This document shows positions 6,443 to 7,986 of a DNA stretch of 7,986 nt, in pieces; position 1 is the stretch's first letter, and each line of letters opens with the position of its first letter. Below the pieces are notes generated by a model. It was given only the letters and a program-made list of their open reading frames with translations. It was not told the origin of the DNA and made no database searches. A program made the position numbers and the translations under genes. Source of the DNA: an uncultured Flavobacteriaceae bacterium (GTDB lineage Bacteria > Bacteroidota > Bacteroidia > Flavobacteriales > Flavobacteriaceae); NCBI GenBank assembly GCA_913044085.1, contig CAJWNW010000070.1:1-7986 (forward strand), given 5' to 3'.

Positions 6443-6917
6443 TTTCATTAGCGACTTCATTTATTGCAACAGAAGACACAATCATCCATAAATCCAGATC
6501 CGATTGTATTTCAAAGCTTTGAATTGTGAATACATTTTTATAACCACAGGCTTTTGAAACATATACAGATTCTGAGGTGTATGTAATTGTAATGGTGTCC
6601 GGATTTCCCTGTACAACACCATCAATAACACTGTAATTCTGATAAAGTTTAAATTGGGTTTGATTCTGACTCACATCCAATGGTAATGCGATTTTGTTTC
6701 TTGAACTAACAACTTCACCGTCCACTACAACTTCATTGCCTTCTGCATCCACTCCAATCGCGAACAAACCTGGGACGGTCTTGGTATCGCTGATATTTTC
6801 GATGTTAAAAAACTCTATAACCAAGGGTGAAGTTGTTTGCGTACTATCACTGCAAATGTCATCAGGCTCACAAGCTGGTAAAAATAAAATCAATCCTAAA
6901 AATAAAATACGTTTCAT
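6414..6917 (-). CDS. DUF6452-like lipoprotein
   Basis: 167-residue predicted lipoprotein of unknown function. MKRILFLGLILFLPAC is a type II signal peptide with lipobox LPAC (C16). The acidic EPDDIC that follows resembles, loosely, the signals that send Bacteroidota lipoproteins to the cell surface. The mature part is Thr/Val/Ile-rich and mostly beta, with further cysteines at C22 and in SKACGYKN (about 124) that could form a disulfide. From memory the DDIC...TTSPLVIEF start is typical of DUF6452. I chose the ATG at 6917, 7 nt after the rlmD stop. The in-frame start at 6953 would add 12 residues that overlap rlmD and would spoil the signal peptide. Its 3' end overlaps the barrel gene. The order rlmD, lipoprotein, barrel suggests one operon, and the two envelope proteins may work together; that last point is inference. 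Confidence 0.82.
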   Translation of the reverse strand: MKRILFLGLILFLPACEPDDICSDSTQTTSPLVIEFFNIENISDTKTVPGLFAIGVDAEGNEVVVDGEVVSSRNKIALPLDVSQNQTQFKLYQNYSVIDGVVQGNPDTITITYTSESVYVSKACGYKNVFTIQSFEIQSDLDLWMIVSSVAINEVANENETHVEILH

Positions 6918-6924
6918 AAAAGAT

Positions 6925-7986
6925 TTAAATTCTTTTTTCCAAAAGTACAACATTTTCTACATGATATGTTTGGGGAAACATGTCCACTGCTTGTGTTCTG
7001 GCCACTTTATAAGCTGCATCCATAAGTGCAAGGTCCCTTGCTTGGGTAGCGCTGTTGCAACTTACATATACTATTTTAGAAGGCTGAATTTTCAGAATTT
7101 GTTGAACAACCTCTTTGTGCATTCCATCTCTTGGTGGGTCTGTTATAACAACATCCGGGTGGCCGTGGGTTTCAATAAACGCATCGTTAAAAATTCGCTT
7201 CATATCACCCACAAAAAAATCAACGTTTTGAATCTTATTATGTAGGGCGTTTTCTTTGGCTGCTTTTATAGCATCGGGAACGGCCTCTATTCCAATAACT
7301 TTCCGTGCATTTTTGGCTACAAACTGTGCAATTGTCCCCGTGCCCGTATACAAGTCATAAACAATTTCATTTCCAGTGAGCCCTGCAAAATCTCTTGTAA
7401 TTTTATACAAGTTATAGGCTTGTTCAGAGTTTGTTTGATAAAAGGACTTGGCATTTATTTTAAAATGTAAACCCTCCATTGATTCAACAATATAATCTCG
7501 ACCGTGGTAACAAATAACCTTTTGATCGTAAATGGTGTCATTTCGTTTGGGGTTAACCACATAAAGTAAGGCGGTTATTTCAGGATGCGAAGTCTTGAGG
7601 AAATCAAGAACTGTTTCAATTTGTTTTTGTGTGGCCGTATAGAATTGTACAAGTACCATGATTTCTCCAATACTGCTTGTTCGAATCATGAGTGTACGGA
7701 GTACACCTGACTGATTTCGAGGGTCAAAAAACGGAATATCATTGGAAGTAGCAAAGGTTTTAAGGTCATTTCTAATGCTGTTTGAGGGGTCGGCTTGAAG
7801 CCAACATTTATTAATGTCTAAGATTTTATCCCACATTCCAGGAATGTGAAAACCTAAGGCATTTCTATTTGCGATAAGCTGGTCGGAATTAATTTCGTCT
7901 TGCGAAAGCCAACGGGAATTGCTAAAAGAAAACTCCATTTTATTTCTGTAAAAAAATGGATTATTTGAGCCAAGTATAGCTGTTGC
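6925..7986 (-). CDS. rlmD: 23S rRNA (uracil-C5)-methyltransferase RlmD, 5' partial
   Basis: SAM-dependent RNA m5U methyltransferase of the TrmA/RlmC/RlmD family; RlmD of E. coli methylates U1939 of 23S rRNA. The frame stays open to the right edge, and the codons before the Met at 7936-7938 read FFYRNK, part of the conserved core. That Met is therefore internal, and the start lies outside with the TRAM domain and the first three Fe-S cysteines. Counting from that Met, C45 (DINKC) is probably the fourth Fe-S ligand. SFYQTN (165-170) is the family motif, DLYTGTGT (195-202) binds SAM, TDPPRDG (266-272) follows, SCN holds the nucleophile C294 and HVEN the base E328. 353 residues are visible against about 470 expected. 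It heads the operon with the lipoprotein and barrel genes. The exact uridine target is inferred and could be another m5U site. Confidence 0.9.
   Translation of the reverse strand, partial: ATAILGSNNPFFYRNKMEFSFSNSRWLSQDEINSDQLIANRNALGFHIPGMWDKILDINKCWLQADPSNSIRNDLKTFATSNDIPFFDPRNQSGVLRTLMIRTSSIGEIMVLVQFYTATQKQIETVLDFLKTSHPEITALLYVVNPKRNDTIYDQKVICYHGRDYIVESMEGLHFKINAKSFYQTNSEQAYNLYKITRDFAGLTGNEIVYDLYTGTGTIAQFVAKNARKVIGIEAVPDAIKAAKENALHNKIQNVDFFVGDMKRIFNDAFIETHGHPDVVITDPPRDGMHKEVVQQILKIQPSKIVYVSCNSATQARDLALMDAAYKVARTQAVDMFPQTYHVENVVLLEKRI

Noticed and set aside
6694..7245. 183-codon ORF on + across rlmD and the lipoprotein gene
   Set aside because: It crosses two well-supported genes in antisense and has no protein-like domain or start signal.
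6925..7938. rlmD as a complete 337-residue protein lacking the TRAM and Fe-S region
   Set aside because: The same frame continues without a stop to 7986 and encodes FFYRNK before the Met, matching the family core; the gene is cut by the window, not shortened.
1..7986. Search for a novel defence, mobile or RNA-based system
   Set aside because: All long frames belong to recognisable chromosomal families, intergenic gaps are at most 156 bp, and I see no repeat arrays, transposase, integrase, reverse transcriptase or toxin-antitoxin pair.

Overview
The window looks like ordinary chromosomal DNA from a member of the Bacteroidota, most likely Flavobacteriaceae. It is AT-rich. Its gene families are ones I associate with that group: a DUF6452/DUF6048-like pair behind rlmD, a small CAL67264-like membrane protein fused translationally to ettA, and a methylcrotonyl-type carboxylase beta subunit. 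Two TAnnTTTG-type promoter elements, the Bacteroidota sigma-A -7 box, also sit at plausible positions. No mobile element, phage gene, CRISPR array, tRNA or rRNA is visible, and coding density is high.

Layout from left to right. (1) A menE-like AMP-forming acyl-CoA ligase on + runs in from the left edge, so its N-terminus is missing. (2) An acyl-CoA carboxylase beta subunit on - converges on it, and the 3' ends overlap by 21 bp. (3) rmuC, also on -, lies upstream of the carboxylase across a 115-bp gap that holds a promoter candidate for the carboxylase. (4) A 156-bp divergent region follows. It carries a TAnnTTTG match for rmuC, a degenerate one for the + genes and a 13-bp palindrome. (5) On + comes a two-gene unit: a 58-codon membrane protein whose stop overlaps by one base the start of ettA (ABC-F translation factor). 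(6) On - comes an operon transcribed from the right edge: rlmD (5' end outside the window), a DUF6452-like lipoprotein and a DUF6048-like outer-membrane barrel protein. The last of these meets ettA tail to tail with 5 bp between stop codons.

The genes are mostly housekeeping: menaquinone synthesis, branched-chain acyl-CoA metabolism, genome maintenance, control of translation elongation and 23S rRNA methylation. The less characterised parts are the small membrane protein coupled to ettA and the lipoprotein/barrel pair behind rlmD. Both place an envelope protein of unknown role in a transcript with a ribosome-related gene.

I found no convincing undescribed system. The best structural observation is a strong intrinsic terminator for ettA that lies entirely inside the coding end of the convergent barrel gene, where its U-tract is read on the other strand as a lysine run.
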